From: Muribaculaceae bacterium
Lineage (GTDB): Bacteria; Bacteroidota; Bacteroidia; Bacteroidales; Muribaculaceae
NCBI GenBank assembly: GCA_017935045.1
Contig: JAGBIJ010000062.1
Span: 1 to 64,000, forward strand
Direction of reading: 5' to 3'
Length of the DNA stretch: 64,000 bases
Below the pieces are notes generated by a model. It had not been told where the DNA came from. It saw nothing but the letters and a program-made list of their open reading frames with translations, and made no database searches. This document shows, piece after piece, positions 35,024 to 43,912 of this stretch. Numbering within the stretch: position 1 is the first letter of the stretch; each line of letters starts with the position of its first letter. A program made the position numbers and the translations under genes.

Positions 35024-35779
35024 TCAATTAAATGCTTCTACGATACCCATAAACGAATCAGCCTTGAGAGCCGCGCCGCCGATAAGACCGCCGTCTACGT
35101 CGGGTTTGGCAAAAAGTTCGCGGGCATTGGTGGGCTTGCAGCTGCCGCCATAAAGGATAGAAGTATTGTCCGCTATCTCTTTACCGTACTTCTGCTCTAT
35201 CACTTTGCGGATATGGGCGTGCATGTCCTGTGCCTGATCGGCGGTGGCAGTCTTGCCGGTACCGATGGCCCAGACGGGCTCGTAGGCTATCACGATTTTG
35301 CTGAAATCATTGGCATCGAGGTCAAACAGAGCCTCTACCTGCGAGGAAACGACATCGTTGTAAGTGCCGTTTTCGCGTTCCTCGAGTACCTCGCCTACAC
35401 AAAAGATAGGAATCAGGTTGTTGTCCAGGGCAAGACGGGTCTTGGCCTTGAGAGTCTCGTTAGTCTCGCCGTAGTACTGGCGACGCTCGCTGTGGCCGAG
35501 AATCACATATCCGGCGCCGGTTGAAGCGACCATGGGTGCGCTTACCTCTCCGGTATACGCGCCGCTCAGCTTGTCGGCACAGTTCTCGGCGCCCAGGCCG
35601 AGGACAGCGGTGTCTATGACGCCTGCCACGGGGCAAAGGTGGGTAAAGGGCACACAAATAACTACATCACAGTTGTTATGACCGGCTTTAACACAATCAT
35701 TTACCTGCTTGGCGAGCTCTACGCCCTCCTGTACGGTTGTGTTCATTTTCCAGTTGCCGGCTACAATATTTTTTCTCAT
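35024..35779 (-). CDS. tpiA: Triosephosphate isomerase
   Basis: A 251-residue TIM-barrel enzyme of glycolysis that interconverts dihydroxyacetone phosphate and glyceraldehyde 3-phosphate. The start at 35779 ([15 protein letters not shown]) gives the family N-terminus with the substrate-binding Asn and Lys. The catalytic His is in ILGHSERRQ, the catalytic Glu in [13 protein letters not shown] (which also begins loop 6), and the phosphate site in SILYGGSC. A -7 box (TAACTTTG) lies at 35842-35849. Confidence 0.97.
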   Translation of the reverse strand: MRKNIVAGNWKMNTTVQEGVELAKQVNDCVKAGHNNCDVVICVPFTHLCPVAGVIDTAVLGLGAENCADKLSGAYTGEVSAPMVASTGAGYVILGHSERRQYYGETNETLKAKTRLALDNNLIPIFCVGEVLEERENGTYNDVVSSQVEALFDLDANDFSKIVIAYEPVWAIGTGKTATADQAQDMHAHIRKVIEQKYGKEIADNTSILYGGSCKPTNARELFAKPDVDGGLIGGAALKADSFMGIVEAFN

Positions 35780-35841
35780 ATTGATAAAATTATTTAGACA
35801 CATACCTTAGCTTGACCTATGCGGGCAAGCCAAAGACTCTG

Positions 35842-35849
35842 CAAAGTTA
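35842..35849 (-). promoter_or_regulatory. -7 promoter box of tpiA
   Basis: TAACTTTG in the gene sense, preceded by a T-run (ATTTTTTTGGT). The leader would be about 55 bases. The -33 box is unclear. Confidence 0.55.
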
Positions 35850-35916
35850 ACCAAAAAAATCCATATAATCCACGAATTGAGGCGGAAATACGGCTTAGGG
35901 GCGCAGACGGAGTGCG

Positions 35917-36192
35917 TCAGTCAAGGAAATAAAACGCTATCGCCTCTCCTATCAGGGCCAATACGCCGAGAACGACACACACCATGGCTATGACCTGAAG
36001 CTTTGCGGCGGCAGACAGACCGGTCTTGGCAAGCACCAGTGACATGAGCTGCAGAAAAGCGGCCATGAAGAAAAAGAACACATCGGTAAAGCACCACCAT
36101 GCGGTGCGCGAACTGAAGGTAAGTATTATGCCCAGCACTACTAAGGCAAGGCAGACACCCATCCACGTTTTCGACTGAAAGACTTTGGCCAT
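35917..36192 (-). CDS. Small inner-membrane protein of unknown function
   Basis: A 91-residue protein with three hydrophobic segments (about 10-27, 33-55 and 64-88), rich in Phe and Leu (CFTDVFFFFMAAFLQL). No domain is recognised. It begins 29 bases after the DUF3108 gene, so it is probably the last gene of the tgt-lptG-antiporter-DUF3108 run. Its position before tpiA is not informative about function. Confidence 0.65.
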   Translation of the reverse strand: MAKVFQSKTWMGVCLALVVLGIILTFSSRTAWWCFTDVFFFFMAAFLQLMSLVLAKTGLSAAAKLQVIAMVCVVLGVLALIGEAIAFYFLD

Positions 36193-36221
36193 ACTATGTA
36201 TATCTTTAATTTTTAGATTTG

Positions 36222-36995
36222 TCAGAGACCGGATACCAGAAAACAGCGTACCTGGCCGATTGGCAGCGTACCCACCATTTTGACGGGAGTATGGGAGGCG
36301 TCGGCGGTTACCCAGACATCCAGTGGCTGAGAGCTTACTTTTCCGGATTCAGTAGTAAATGTGAGCTGAAGATGAAAGCAGCTGTACTTCTTGCTGCCGC
36401 CGGGTACAGAGACCGTCTGCTTTCCGAGATTCTTTATTTTAATATTCTCCACACCGCTGCCGGAAAATATATTCGCCTTTACTATCTTGCCTCCGGTCAG
36501 TTTGTCGAAATTCAGGGCGCGGACAAAGTAAAAGATACTGACCATATCGTAGGTCGGGCCGGTGGCGCTGAATCTCTTATGCGTAGTGGTCGGAGTCTGA
36601 CCGGCTTTCGATTTGACACGCGTGACGTCGGCATAAGCATGGTTACCGACATAGGAATAGTTGATTACGTCCTTGCGATAGCGTCCGTTCTCATGCGTTA
36701 TCTTCGTATAATTTATGGGTTTGAATGTCTGCTTGCTGATGTTGGAGGTCAGCGTATCGCGCATTGGATAAATTCTGTCAGCCCAGGGCAAAGTCGAGGC
36801 TGTAAGGCGGATACTGTAGGAGTTGGGATTATTGCGCAGCGTGATGGTTGCCGTGGCACCGTTCTTCTGCACCAGTCCCCATTTATACTGTATCATGTAT
36901 TTCAGTGTCTCATTGGAAAAGGGGACACCCTTCTGAGCTGACACACCCATTGTCAGCATGACCAGAAAAACAAATAAGGTACAGAGCTTTTTCAT
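36222..36995 (-). CDS. DUF3108-domain secreted protein
   Basis: A 257-residue protein with a signal peptide (MKKLCTLFVFLVMLTMGVSAQ) and a DUF3108-type beta-rich body, with KWGLVQKNGATATITL near the start and GGSKKYSCFHLQLTF in the second half, before the closing strand LDVWVTADASHTPVKM. Members are periplasmic or outer-membrane-associated and often lie near envelope lipid genes; the fold suggests binding of a lipid or hydrophobic chain, but no activity is established. It follows the antiporter by 78 bases. Confidence 0.75.
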   Translation of the reverse strand: MKKLCTLFVFLVMLTMGVSAQKGVPFSNETLKYMIQYKWGLVQKNGATATITLRNNPNSYSIRLTASTLPWADRIYPMRDTLTSNISKQTFKPINYTKITHENGRYRKDVINYSYVGNHAYADVTRVKSKAGQTPTTTHKRFSATGPTYDMVSIFYFVRALNFDKLTGGKIVKANIFSGSGVENIKIKNLGKQTVSVPGGSKKYSCFHLQLTFTTESGKVSSQPLDVWVTADASHTPVKMVGTLPIGQVRCFLVSGL

Positions 36996-37073
36996 TATAA
37001 TCGTTTTAGTAACTATGCAATATTCGATATATACGATACGGCGAGGCGAGGTAAAAATTGTGCCATGGCCATA

Positions 37074-39191
37074 TTATTTTCTTTTGCCGGGCGATATACG
37101 CCTGAACCAGTCGCGCCACCTCCATACGGCAGGCGAGGAGACTATATTGGTCGCCAATGTGTCAATCGGAGTAGGCAGCACAGCTCCCGGGCCGAATTGC
37201 TCCGGGAATATGATGAGCAGATTATGGCGAGAATAGTAGCGGTTGAGATATGTGGGCAGCGTCTCAAGATCGGAATTATATGATATGGCTGTCTTGCGGG
37301 AGCCTATGACGGCAAACAGGTCTTCTTCGTTGACATCTGCCGATGCAGTGATGAAGTCATCCCAGTTGTTCATCGTCACATAGCGGGTGATCAGATTCAC
37401 GTCAAGCATGCTGAGTACGCCGCGTATGTATCGTATAGTATCGGAGTAAGCGATGAAATTGATATGGCCGCCTATCTGCTCTGCCAACATGGCAAGACGT
37501 GTTACCCACAGGCTGAAGCCGGTCTCGAACTCTGCTTTGGCGGGCACGACCGTCACTATGCGCCGCAGCGTATTGACCGGCACGAAGCAGCGGCTCATGA
37601 TAAGCATCTTGTTGGTGGACTGCAGCAGATTCTCTGTCATCGCGCCATAAAACGAATCCACGATGTTGGTACGGCGGTGCAGACCCATTACAATTTCCGT
37701 ACACGACCTCTCTTTCAGCACATTGGTAAGACCGGCCACAATATTGACATCGTATCGCTCCACCTCGTCGACCTTGACATCGACACCGGCGGCCGAGCGT
37801 GAGACTTCCTTCAGGGCGGCCCGCCCCATAGCCGCGCTTGTGGCATCGTCGTTGGACTTGATGAACAGAGCTGTCACAGGATACACATTGGCGGGATGAC
37901 GCATAAGCAGGGCTGTACGCATAAGGCCGTCGGCTGTCAGCGGATTGGACACGGCTACAAGCTGACGGGCCCTGACGGCCTTGCTCAGCCCGCCCTCTTT
38001 CTGCATCTCTTCCTCGGCTATATTCATACGCAGTGTCTTGGCGGCCCTCTCGGTGCATACCGAGGCTACCGAGCAGCAGAGCAATATCATGATTACAGCC
38101 CCGTTCATCACGTCTTCGGAGATGATACCATACCTGTAGCCTATGATTGTGGCGGCGATTGTAGCCGCGGCCTTTCCGGAGGTCAGACCGAAAATCAGCT
38201 GCCGCTCGTGAGCCGTTCCTCCGGTTCTCCGCTGCGCCATCCACGCGGCCGCCCATTTGGCTGCCAGAGCCGTCGCAGTGACGATGACGGCTATCTTCAT
38301 CACTTCGTAGCCGCTGAATATCACTTTTACATTCATAAGCATGCCGACGCCTATCAGAAAATACGGTATGAATATGGCATTGCCTACAAACTCTATGCGC
38401 GTCATCAGTCCGGAGCGCGAGGGGATGAACCTGTTAAGCACCAGTCCGGCGTAGAAAGCTCCCAGAATCGACTCCAGTCCTATAATCTGAGCCAGCAGTG
38501 AAGCCAGCAGCACCTCGGCCAAAATAAAGATATATTGCGTCACGCGGTCGGAAAAATTGCGGAAGAACCAACGCGTCGCGTATGTCAGCGTAATCCAGAT
38601 CACCACGGCATAAACCGCCAGCCACGCAAAGAGCGCCAACATGGAGCCTGCCGCTGCCGAACCGCCAGCCTTGATTGTCACGACTTGAGCAAGTAAAATC
38701 AGAGAAAGCAATACGGCGACTATCGTGCCGCATACGGCTATCACACTGGAGCGAAGATTGGTTAGGCCGAAACGAGCGACTATGGGGTAGGAAATAAGGG
38801 TGTGGGAGCCGAGCATGGAGGCTATCAGGCCGCTGGTAAGCCATGACATGCCCAGTACCCAGCGTGTGACGATAATGCCGGATATGGCGGGCAGCAAAAA
38901 GGACAATAGTCCGAATACGACACCTGTACGCCAGTTGCGCCGCAGATTGACCATATCGATTTCCACGCCGGCCAGAAACATAAGATACAGTATGCCCACC
39001 TGACCGAAAATCTCGAAACTGGCGTCGCGGTCCAGTATGTGCAGTCCGTAAGGCCCCACGGCGATTCCGGCCAGTATCATTCCCACGATATGCGGTATGC
39101 CCAGGCGCCTGAGCAGCACCGGCGTCAGTAATATCATTACCAACACCAGAAGAAAGATGGCTACGGGTTGTTGCAAAGGCAGGCTGAACAT
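37074..39191 (-). CDS. Cation/proton antiporter (CPA2-like) with C-terminal soluble domain
   Basis: A 705-residue protein. Residues about 1-400 hold 12-13 membrane helices in the sodium/proton exchanger fold; the segment LGIPHIVGMILAGIAVGPYGL and the later LMFLAGVEIDM are typical of CPA2/KefB-like transporters. The soluble part (about 420-705) holds universal-stress-protein-like alpha/beta stretches (for example VYPVTALFIKSND and CTEIVMGLHRR), likely a regulatory nucleotide-binding domain facing the cytoplasm. The ion could be sodium or potassium. It begins 10 bases after lptG. Confidence 0.85.
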   Translation of the reverse strand: MFSLPLQQPVAIFLLVLVMILLTPVLLRRLGIPHIVGMILAGIAVGPYGLHILDRDASFEIFGQVGILYLMFLAGVEIDMVNLRRNWRTGVVFGLLSFLLPAISGIIVTRWVLGMSWLTSGLIASMLGSHTLISYPIVARFGLTNLRSSVIAVCGTIVAVLLSLILLAQVVTIKAGGSAAAGSMLALFAWLAVYAVVIWITLTYATRWFFRNFSDRVTQYIFILAEVLLASLLAQIIGLESILGAFYAGLVLNRFIPSRSGLMTRIEFVGNAIFIPYFLIGVGMLMNVKVIFSGYEVMKIAVIVTATALAAKWAAAWMAQRRTGGTAHERQLIFGLTSGKAAATIAATIIGYRYGIISEDVMNGAVIMILLCCSVASVCTERAAKTLRMNIAEEEMQKEGGLSKAVRARQLVAVSNPLTADGLMRTALLMRHPANVYPVTALFIKSNDDATSAAMGRAALKEVSRSAAGVDVKVDEVERYDVNIVAGLTNVLKERSCTEIVMGLHRRTNIVDSFYGAMTENLLQSTNKMLIMSRCFVPVNTLRRIVTVVPAKAEFETGFSLWVTRLAMLAEQIGGHINFIAYSDTIRYIRGVLSMLDVNLITRYVTMNNWDDFITASADVNEEDLFAVIGSRKTAISYNSDLETLPTYLNRYYSRHNLLIIFPEQFGPGAVLPTPIDTLATNIVSSPAVWRWRDWFRRISPGKRK

Positions 39192-39201
39192 TGCTTACAG
39201 A

Positions 39202-40290
39202 TCAGTAGGAGGAGGCTCGTTTATACAATAATATGCCTATCAGAAGATAGACTGCATTAGGTATCCACATGGCTACCTGCGGCGAGGTAAGACCGGATAT
39301 GGCAAACGACGAGGTAACGGTGGAAAACAGTATATAGGAGAAGCTGAGTACCAAACCGATACCGATGTTGATACCCATACCGCCCTTTACCTTTCTGGAG
39401 GAGAGGCTCATGCCGATAAGAGTCAATATGAAGGCCGCGGCTGTCATGGCATAGCGTTTCTCACGTTCTATCTCAAACTGGGTAATATTGGCCACTCCGC
39501 GTTCTTTCTGTCTGGCGACGTAGACTTCAAGCTCGGGTGTGGTCAGCATCTCCTGGTCGTTCTTGGAAATAATCAGGTCTTTAGGCTCCATGGCTATGAC
39601 GGTGTCGAGCGACGCTCCCCGCCTCATGGTCTCCTTCATTCCGTTGAAATCGCGGATGATATAATTCTGCACACGCCACCAGTACAGTGTGTCGTATCTG
39701 ATTGTCTGCGCCGTCAGACGGCTTACCAGGGTCTTGCCCTTGAATTTGTCCAGCCAGAACTGGTAGCCTGTATTGGTCTTTGCGTCGTAGCGGCCTATGA
39801 AAGCCACCACTCCGGGGCTGACCATAAGCTGCACGTTGATGCCTTCCTCCACTTTTTTGTTCTTTACATACTTGTTGGTGTAATCAAGCCTGCGCACATT
39901 GGTGGGGGGGATGGCGTAGTTGCTCAATACGAAAGAGAGCGACGCTATTATCGCCGCTCCTATCATGTAGGGCACAAGCATACGCTTGAAACTCACTCCG
40001 CTGGAAAGGATGGCGATAATCTCTGAATTGCCGGCCATTTTTGAAGTAAAGAAGATGACGGCGATGAAGACGAACAGCGGCGAGAACTGGTTGGCGAAAT
40101 ATGGCAGGAAGCTCACGAAGTAGTCCCCCATGGTCTCGCTGAACGGGGCTTTGAGAAAGGCATCGAGCTTCTCGTTGACATCAAACATGACCACAATGGC
40201 CATAATCAGCAGAATCGAGAAGAAATATGTCCCGAGAAACTTCTTGAGTATGTAAAGGTCCAGTAATTTCGGACGTAATGAGAATCTCAT
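39202..40290 (-). CDS. lptG: LptF/LptG-family lipopolysaccharide export permease
   Basis: A 362-residue protein with six membrane helices, three on each side of a periplasmic beta-jellyroll part (about 110-270). This is the plan of the YjgP/YjgQ permeases that, with LptB, pull lipopolysaccharide from the inner membrane. The N-terminal LDLYILKKFLGTYFFSILLI is typical. Whether it is LptF or LptG cannot be decided from one protein; lptG is used because Bacteroidetes genes beside tgt usually carry that name. It is separated from tgt by repeat copy C, which may have split a former close pair. Confidence 0.8.
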   Translation of the reverse strand: MRFSLRPKLLDLYILKKFLGTYFFSILLIMAIVVMFDVNEKLDAFLKAPFSETMGDYFVSFLPYFANQFSPLFVFIAVIFFTSKMAGNSEIIAILSSGVSFKRMLVPYMIGAAIIASLSFVLSNYAIPPTNVRRLDYTNKYVKNKKVEEGINVQLMVSPGVVAFIGRYDAKTNTGYQFWLDKFKGKTLVSRLTAQTIRYDTLYWWRVQNYIIRDFNGMKETMRRGASLDTVIAMEPKDLIISKNDQEMLTTPELEVYVARQKERGVANITQFEIEREKRYAMTAAAFILTLIGMSLSSRKVKGGMGINIGIGLVLSFSYILFSTVTSSFAISGLTSPQVAMWIPNAVYLLIGILLYKRASSY

Positions 40291-40307
40291 GCCAAGTCTT
40301 TTAGAGG

Positions 40308-40563
40308 GTGTTTAATCAAAAAACGTTAATTATGGGCGACGGATTTTCAGTCAGAATACGGCGGACATTAACTATTGTTTTTATATTCAACCCTCATTTA
40401 TTAATATTTTTAACTGTATCAGAGTTACTTCCGGACTCGGAATCGCAAATGTATTTTACCCTTTGTCTCAATCGCATAGCCCGCTATGCTCCATCGCCTG
40501 CATGGCAAAATCCAAGTTGCGCTTCCGACCCATAATTAACGTTTTTTTATTAAACACCCTCTT
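40308..40563. repeat. Copy of the interspersed inverted-repeat element (copy C)
   Basis: The left arm begins GAGGGTGTTTAATC and runs to AACGTTAATTATGGG; the right arm is the reverse complement of nearly the same sequence and ends at the tgt stop codon. The right half carries the inner palindrome (GCATAGCCCGCTATGC, about 40471-40488) and the stretch GCAAATGTATTTTACC also found in copy A. The left half keeps only about 65 bases of the matching arm. Both ends carry GGGTG where copies A and B have GGCTG, so the two arms agree with each other rather than with other copies. It occupies the whole gap between tgt and lptG. Confidence 0.85.
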
Positions 40564-41692
40564 AAAGTCTGCGGGTCACGTTGACCACCATCTCCTTCTT
40601 CCATGAGGCGAAATCTCCGGCCACGATATGTTTGCGCGCCTCAGAGGTAAGCCAGAGGTAGAACGCGAGATTGTGGATTGAGGCTATCTGCATGGCCAGC
40701 AGCTCGCCGCTGACAAAAAGATGACGCACGTAGGCTTTGGTATACACCTGATCCACAAAGCTGGGGCCGCCTTCGTCCAAAGGCGAGAAGTCGTCGGCCC
40801 ACTTGAGGTTGCGCATGTTCATAATGCCGTTACGCGTGAAAATCATACCGTTGCGGCCGTTGCGCGTAGGCATGACGCAGTCCATCATGTCTACGCCGCG
40901 GTCTATGGCCTCCAGGATATTGGCCGGCGTGCCCACACCCATCAGATAGCGCGGACGGTCTTCGGGCAGAATCTCGTTGACAATATCTATCATTTCATAC
41001 ATCTGCTCTACCGGCTCGCCTACCGCCAGGCCTCCTATGGCGTTGCCGTCGGCTCCCAGCTCTGCTATGCGCGATGCTGCCTCACGCCTCATGTCTGGAT
41101 AGACACACCCCTGCACTATGGGGAAGTAGCTCTGATAATATCCGTAATGTCCTTCTGTCTCACGATAGCGCTTCCACCCCCGCTCCAGCCAGCGCATGGT
41201 CAGGTCGAGGCTCTTGCGGGCGTAAGCCCTATCGGCGTCGCCGGGGGTACATTCGTCCAGAGCCATCATAATGTCGGCTCCTATGGTGCGCTCTATGTCG
41301 ACCACACCTTCGGGTGTGAACAGATGCTTTGATCCGTCGATATGGCTCTTGAACCACGCTCCTTCCTCCTTGAGCTTGCGGTTGGCGCTCAGGCTGAACA
41401 CCTGAAAGCCGCCGCTGTCCGTGAGGATTGGCCGCTCCCAGCCGATGAATTTATGCAGGCCTCCGGCCTTGGCGAGTATATCCAGACCGGGACGCAGATA
41501 TAGATGGTAGGTGTTGCCAAGTATTATCTGCGCCTTTACGTCATCGCGCAATTCTCTGAAATGCACTCCTTTGACACTGCCTACGGTACCGACAGGCATA
41601 AATACGGGAGTCTGCACCGTGCCGTGGGCTGTAGTGAAAGACGCGGCGCGGGCGCGGGTATCGGGGGCTGTGGCTTCTATGCTGAATTTCAT
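40562..41692 (-). CDS. tgt: tRNA-guanine transglycosylase lacking the usual zinc cysteines
   Basis: A 376-residue TIM-barrel enzyme that swaps guanine 34 of certain tRNAs for the queuine precursor preQ1. Family marks are the substrate pocket in DSGGFQVFSL, the EPVEQMY and LMGVGTP regions, and the nucleophile Asp in DCVMPTRNGRNG. In well-studied enzymes a CxCxxC plus His zinc site follows near the C-terminus. Here that place reads FSPLDEGGPSFVDQVYTKAY with no Cys, although the final HNLAFYL keeps the His. This seems a clade feature, not damage, because the frame is intact. Its promoter is at 41737-41767. Confidence 0.93.
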   Translation of the reverse strand: MKFSIEATAPDTRARAASFTTAHGTVQTPVFMPVGTVGSVKGVHFRELRDDVKAQIILGNTYHLYLRPGLDILAKAGGLHKFIGWERPILTDSGGFQVFSLSANRKLKEEGAWFKSHIDGSKHLFTPEGVVDIERTIGADIMMALDECTPGDADRAYARKSLDLTMRWLERGWKRYRETEGHYGYYQSYFPIVQGCVYPDMRREAASRIAELGADGNAIGGLAVGEPVEQMYEMIDIVNEILPEDRPRYLMGVGTPANILEAIDRGVDMMDCVMPTRNGRNGMIFTRNGIMNMRNLKWADDFSPLDEGGPSFVDQVYTKAYVRHLFVSGELLAMQIASIHNLAFYLWLTSEARKHIVAGDFASWKKEMVVNVTRRL

Positions 41693-41736
41693 ATCGGTCA
41701 GTTAATATGGACGCAGAGATGTCTCTATACGTGCTG

Positions 41737-41767
41737 CAAAGTTAGCTATTTTTACGGACATCCGCAA
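41737..41767 (-). promoter_or_regulatory. Promoter of tgt
   Basis: In the gene sense TTGC (41767-41764), 19 bases, TAACTTTG (41744-41737). The -33 box is one or two changes from TTTG; the -7 box is exact. Confidence 0.6.
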
Positions 41768-41784
41768 GCCGCCGCCCGACAAGA

Positions 41785-41812
41785 CAGCCCCGCTGCCGGA
41801 GCAACGGGGCTG
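41785..41812 (-). terminator. Hairpin after the M13 peptidase gene
   Basis: An 8-bp GC-rich stem (CAGCCCCG at 41785-41792 with CGGGGCTG at 41805-41812) and a 12-base loop. There is no clear T-run in the minus sense (TCTTGTC). Confidence 0.5.
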
Positions 41813-41837
41813 CAGGTATTGTCAGCGGGTATGCGGA

Positions 41838-43886
41838 TTACCAGATGATGATACGCTCTGATTCGGGACGGAACATCGGGTCGCCTTCAGTGATGCTGAA
41901 TGCCTCGAAGAAGGGGGCGATGTTGCGCAGCGATACATTGACACGGTTTTTGCCGATCGAATGAACGTCGCCTGTGGTCAGCGAGCGGATTTCCTCGTCG
42001 CGTATGTTCTGAGCCCAGAGATTGGCATAGTTCATGTAGAAGACCTGCAGGGGATCGAAGCCATCGATTTTAGCCTCTTCTGACTTGATGTCCACACCCT
42101 TCTTCTTCTGAGAGTCGAGGAAAGCGGTGTATGCCACACGCAGACCGCCCTGGTCGGCGATGTTTTCGCCCAGAGTGTACTGGCCGTTGGCGTGGAGGCC
42201 GGGAAGCACTTCCACCTCGTCGAACTGGGATACAAGACCCTGAGTCATGGAGCTGAATGCCTGTGCGTCTTCAGGAGTCCACCAGTTGACCATGTTGCCT
42301 TCAGCGTCGAAGTTGCATCCCTGATCATCGAATCCGTGAGTCATCTCATGGCCGATGACCACGCCGATACCGCCGTAATTCTCGGCGTCGGAGGCGTTCA
42401 GGTCAAAGAAAGGCGCCTGCAGTATGCCGGCGGGGAAGACTATCTCATTGGCCATGGGGTTGTAATATGCGTTGATAGTCTGCGGAGTCATGCCCCACTC
42501 TGTCTTGTCCACAGGTTTGCCCCACTTGGAGAGCATCTCCTGCTGGTGCCACATCTGGGCGGCGTGCATGTTGTCGTAATACGAAGCCTCGGGGTCGATG
42601 ACCATAGTGGAGTAGTCTTTCCACTTGTCGGGATATCCGACCTTGACGGTAAATGCGTTGAGCTTCTTGATGGCATTGAGCTTGGTGTCGTCGCTCATCC
42701 AGGGAAGATTGATGATATGCTTGCCCAGCGATGTGCGCAGGTTCTCAATCAGACCGATCATGTATTCCTTTGATTCGGGCGGGAAATAACGCTCCACGTA
42801 GAGCTCGCCGATAGCTTCGCCGAGTACTCCCTCGGTAGCGCTCAGAGAGCGTTTCCAGCGGGGACGCTGCTGCTTAACACCGCTCATTACCTTATTGAAC
42901 TCAAAGGAGGCATCGGTAAACTTGTCGCTCAGATAGGGAGCGGCGTGGCGCACCACCTGCCACAGATAGAGGTCTTTCTTCTCGCGGTCAGACAGGGTTT
43001 TGTACAGGTCATTGCCCTGCTTTACGGTGTTGAGTTCGGTCACTATCACCTGCTCGGGGGACTTGATACCCATGGTCTCGATGAAGAAGCGGTCCCAAGG
43101 CATGTCGGGATACAGGCTCTTGAGCTGGGCAAAGGTGCGGGGATTGTTCATGGCCGGCAGATTGCGGCTTTCCTCGCGGGTCCAGGTGGAGTCGGCTATC
43201 AGCGTCTCGATTTTTATCACATTGTCGCACACGCGTTTGGCGTCTTTGGCACTCAGGCCGGCATTGCGCATCTGAGCAACGATGAGCTTCTTGTATGCGT
43301 TCAGTATCTCCTTGTTGCGCTTGTCGTCTTTCAGATAGTAGTCGCGGTCGCCCAGACCCAGACCTGCGCCTGAGACATACATGGCGTACTGCTTGGAATT
43401 GTTCATATCCTCCATAGGGCCGGCTCCGATGAAGGGGCTGGCATAGCTCTTGTGCATCATCAGGAAGAGGTCTTCCATGCCGTCGGGGCCTGTGGCCTCG
43501 ATTTTCTCAAGCAGTCCCTTGATAGGCTGTGCGCCGAGCTTGTTGCGGCGCTTGTAGTCCATGCCCTGCTCGTAGATGGTCGACACTTTCTGTGCCACGG
43601 TACCCATCTGGGGCTTCTGTGCAGCCAGGCCGAGAACTATGTTCTTGACACGCAGCTCGCTGCTGTCGTTCAGGATATTAAACTGGCCATAACGTGCATG
43701 TTCGGGTGTCAGGGGATTGGCTGTCTGCCATCCTTTGGTCACGTGTTCGTAGAAGTCTGTCTTAGCCGGGATACTGTTGTCGATGTACCCTGCGTTGAGG
43801 CTCTTCAGATGCTCCTCAGCGTTCACGCTGAGCATGATGCAGCTGAGCGCCGCGGCAGACAATAACAGTCTTGTGTTAAGTTTCAT
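41838..43886 (-). CDS. M13-family zinc metallopeptidase (neprilysin/PepO-like)
   Basis: A 682-residue protein with a signal peptide (about 1-23, ending VNA). The zinc site is HEMTH at residues 513-517, in VIGHEMTHGFDDQG; the third ligand is the Glu of ENIADQGG some 60 residues later. NAYYNPMANEIVFPAGILQAPFF is also a family mark. M13 peptidases cut short peptides; a secreted one would act in the periplasm or at the surface. There is no lipobox. It stands 26 bases after menF but is functionally unrelated. The C-terminal end (SERIIIW) is typical. Confidence 0.93.
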   Translation of the reverse strand: MKLNTRLLLSAAALSCIMLSVNAEEHLKSLNAGYIDNSIPAKTDFYEHVTKGWQTANPLTPEHARYGQFNILNDSSELRVKNIVLGLAAQKPQMGTVAQKVSTIYEQGMDYKRRNKLGAQPIKGLLEKIEATGPDGMEDLFLMMHKSYASPFIGAGPMEDMNNSKQYAMYVSGAGLGLGDRDYYLKDDKRNKEILNAYKKLIVAQMRNAGLSAKDAKRVCDNVIKIETLIADSTWTREESRNLPAMNNPRTFAQLKSLYPDMPWDRFFIETMGIKSPEQVIVTELNTVKQGNDLYKTLSDREKKDLYLWQVVRHAAPYLSDKFTDASFEFNKVMSGVKQQRPRWKRSLSATEGVLGEAIGELYVERYFPPESKEYMIGLIENLRTSLGKHIINLPWMSDDTKLNAIKKLNAFTVKVGYPDKWKDYSTMVIDPEASYYDNMHAAQMWHQQEMLSKWGKPVDKTEWGMTPQTINAYYNPMANEIVFPAGILQAPFFDLNASDAENYGGIGVVIGHEMTHGFDDQGCNFDAEGNMVNWWTPEDAQAFSSMTQGLVSQFDEVEVLPGLHANGQYTLGENIADQGGLRVAYTAFLDSQKKKGVDIKSEEAKIDGFDPLQVFYMNYANLWAQNIRDEEIRSLTTGDVHSIGKNRVNVSLRNIAPFFEAFSITEGDPMFRPESERIIIW

Positions 43887-43912
43887 GATAGATAATGCTA
43901 TATATTAGTGAG

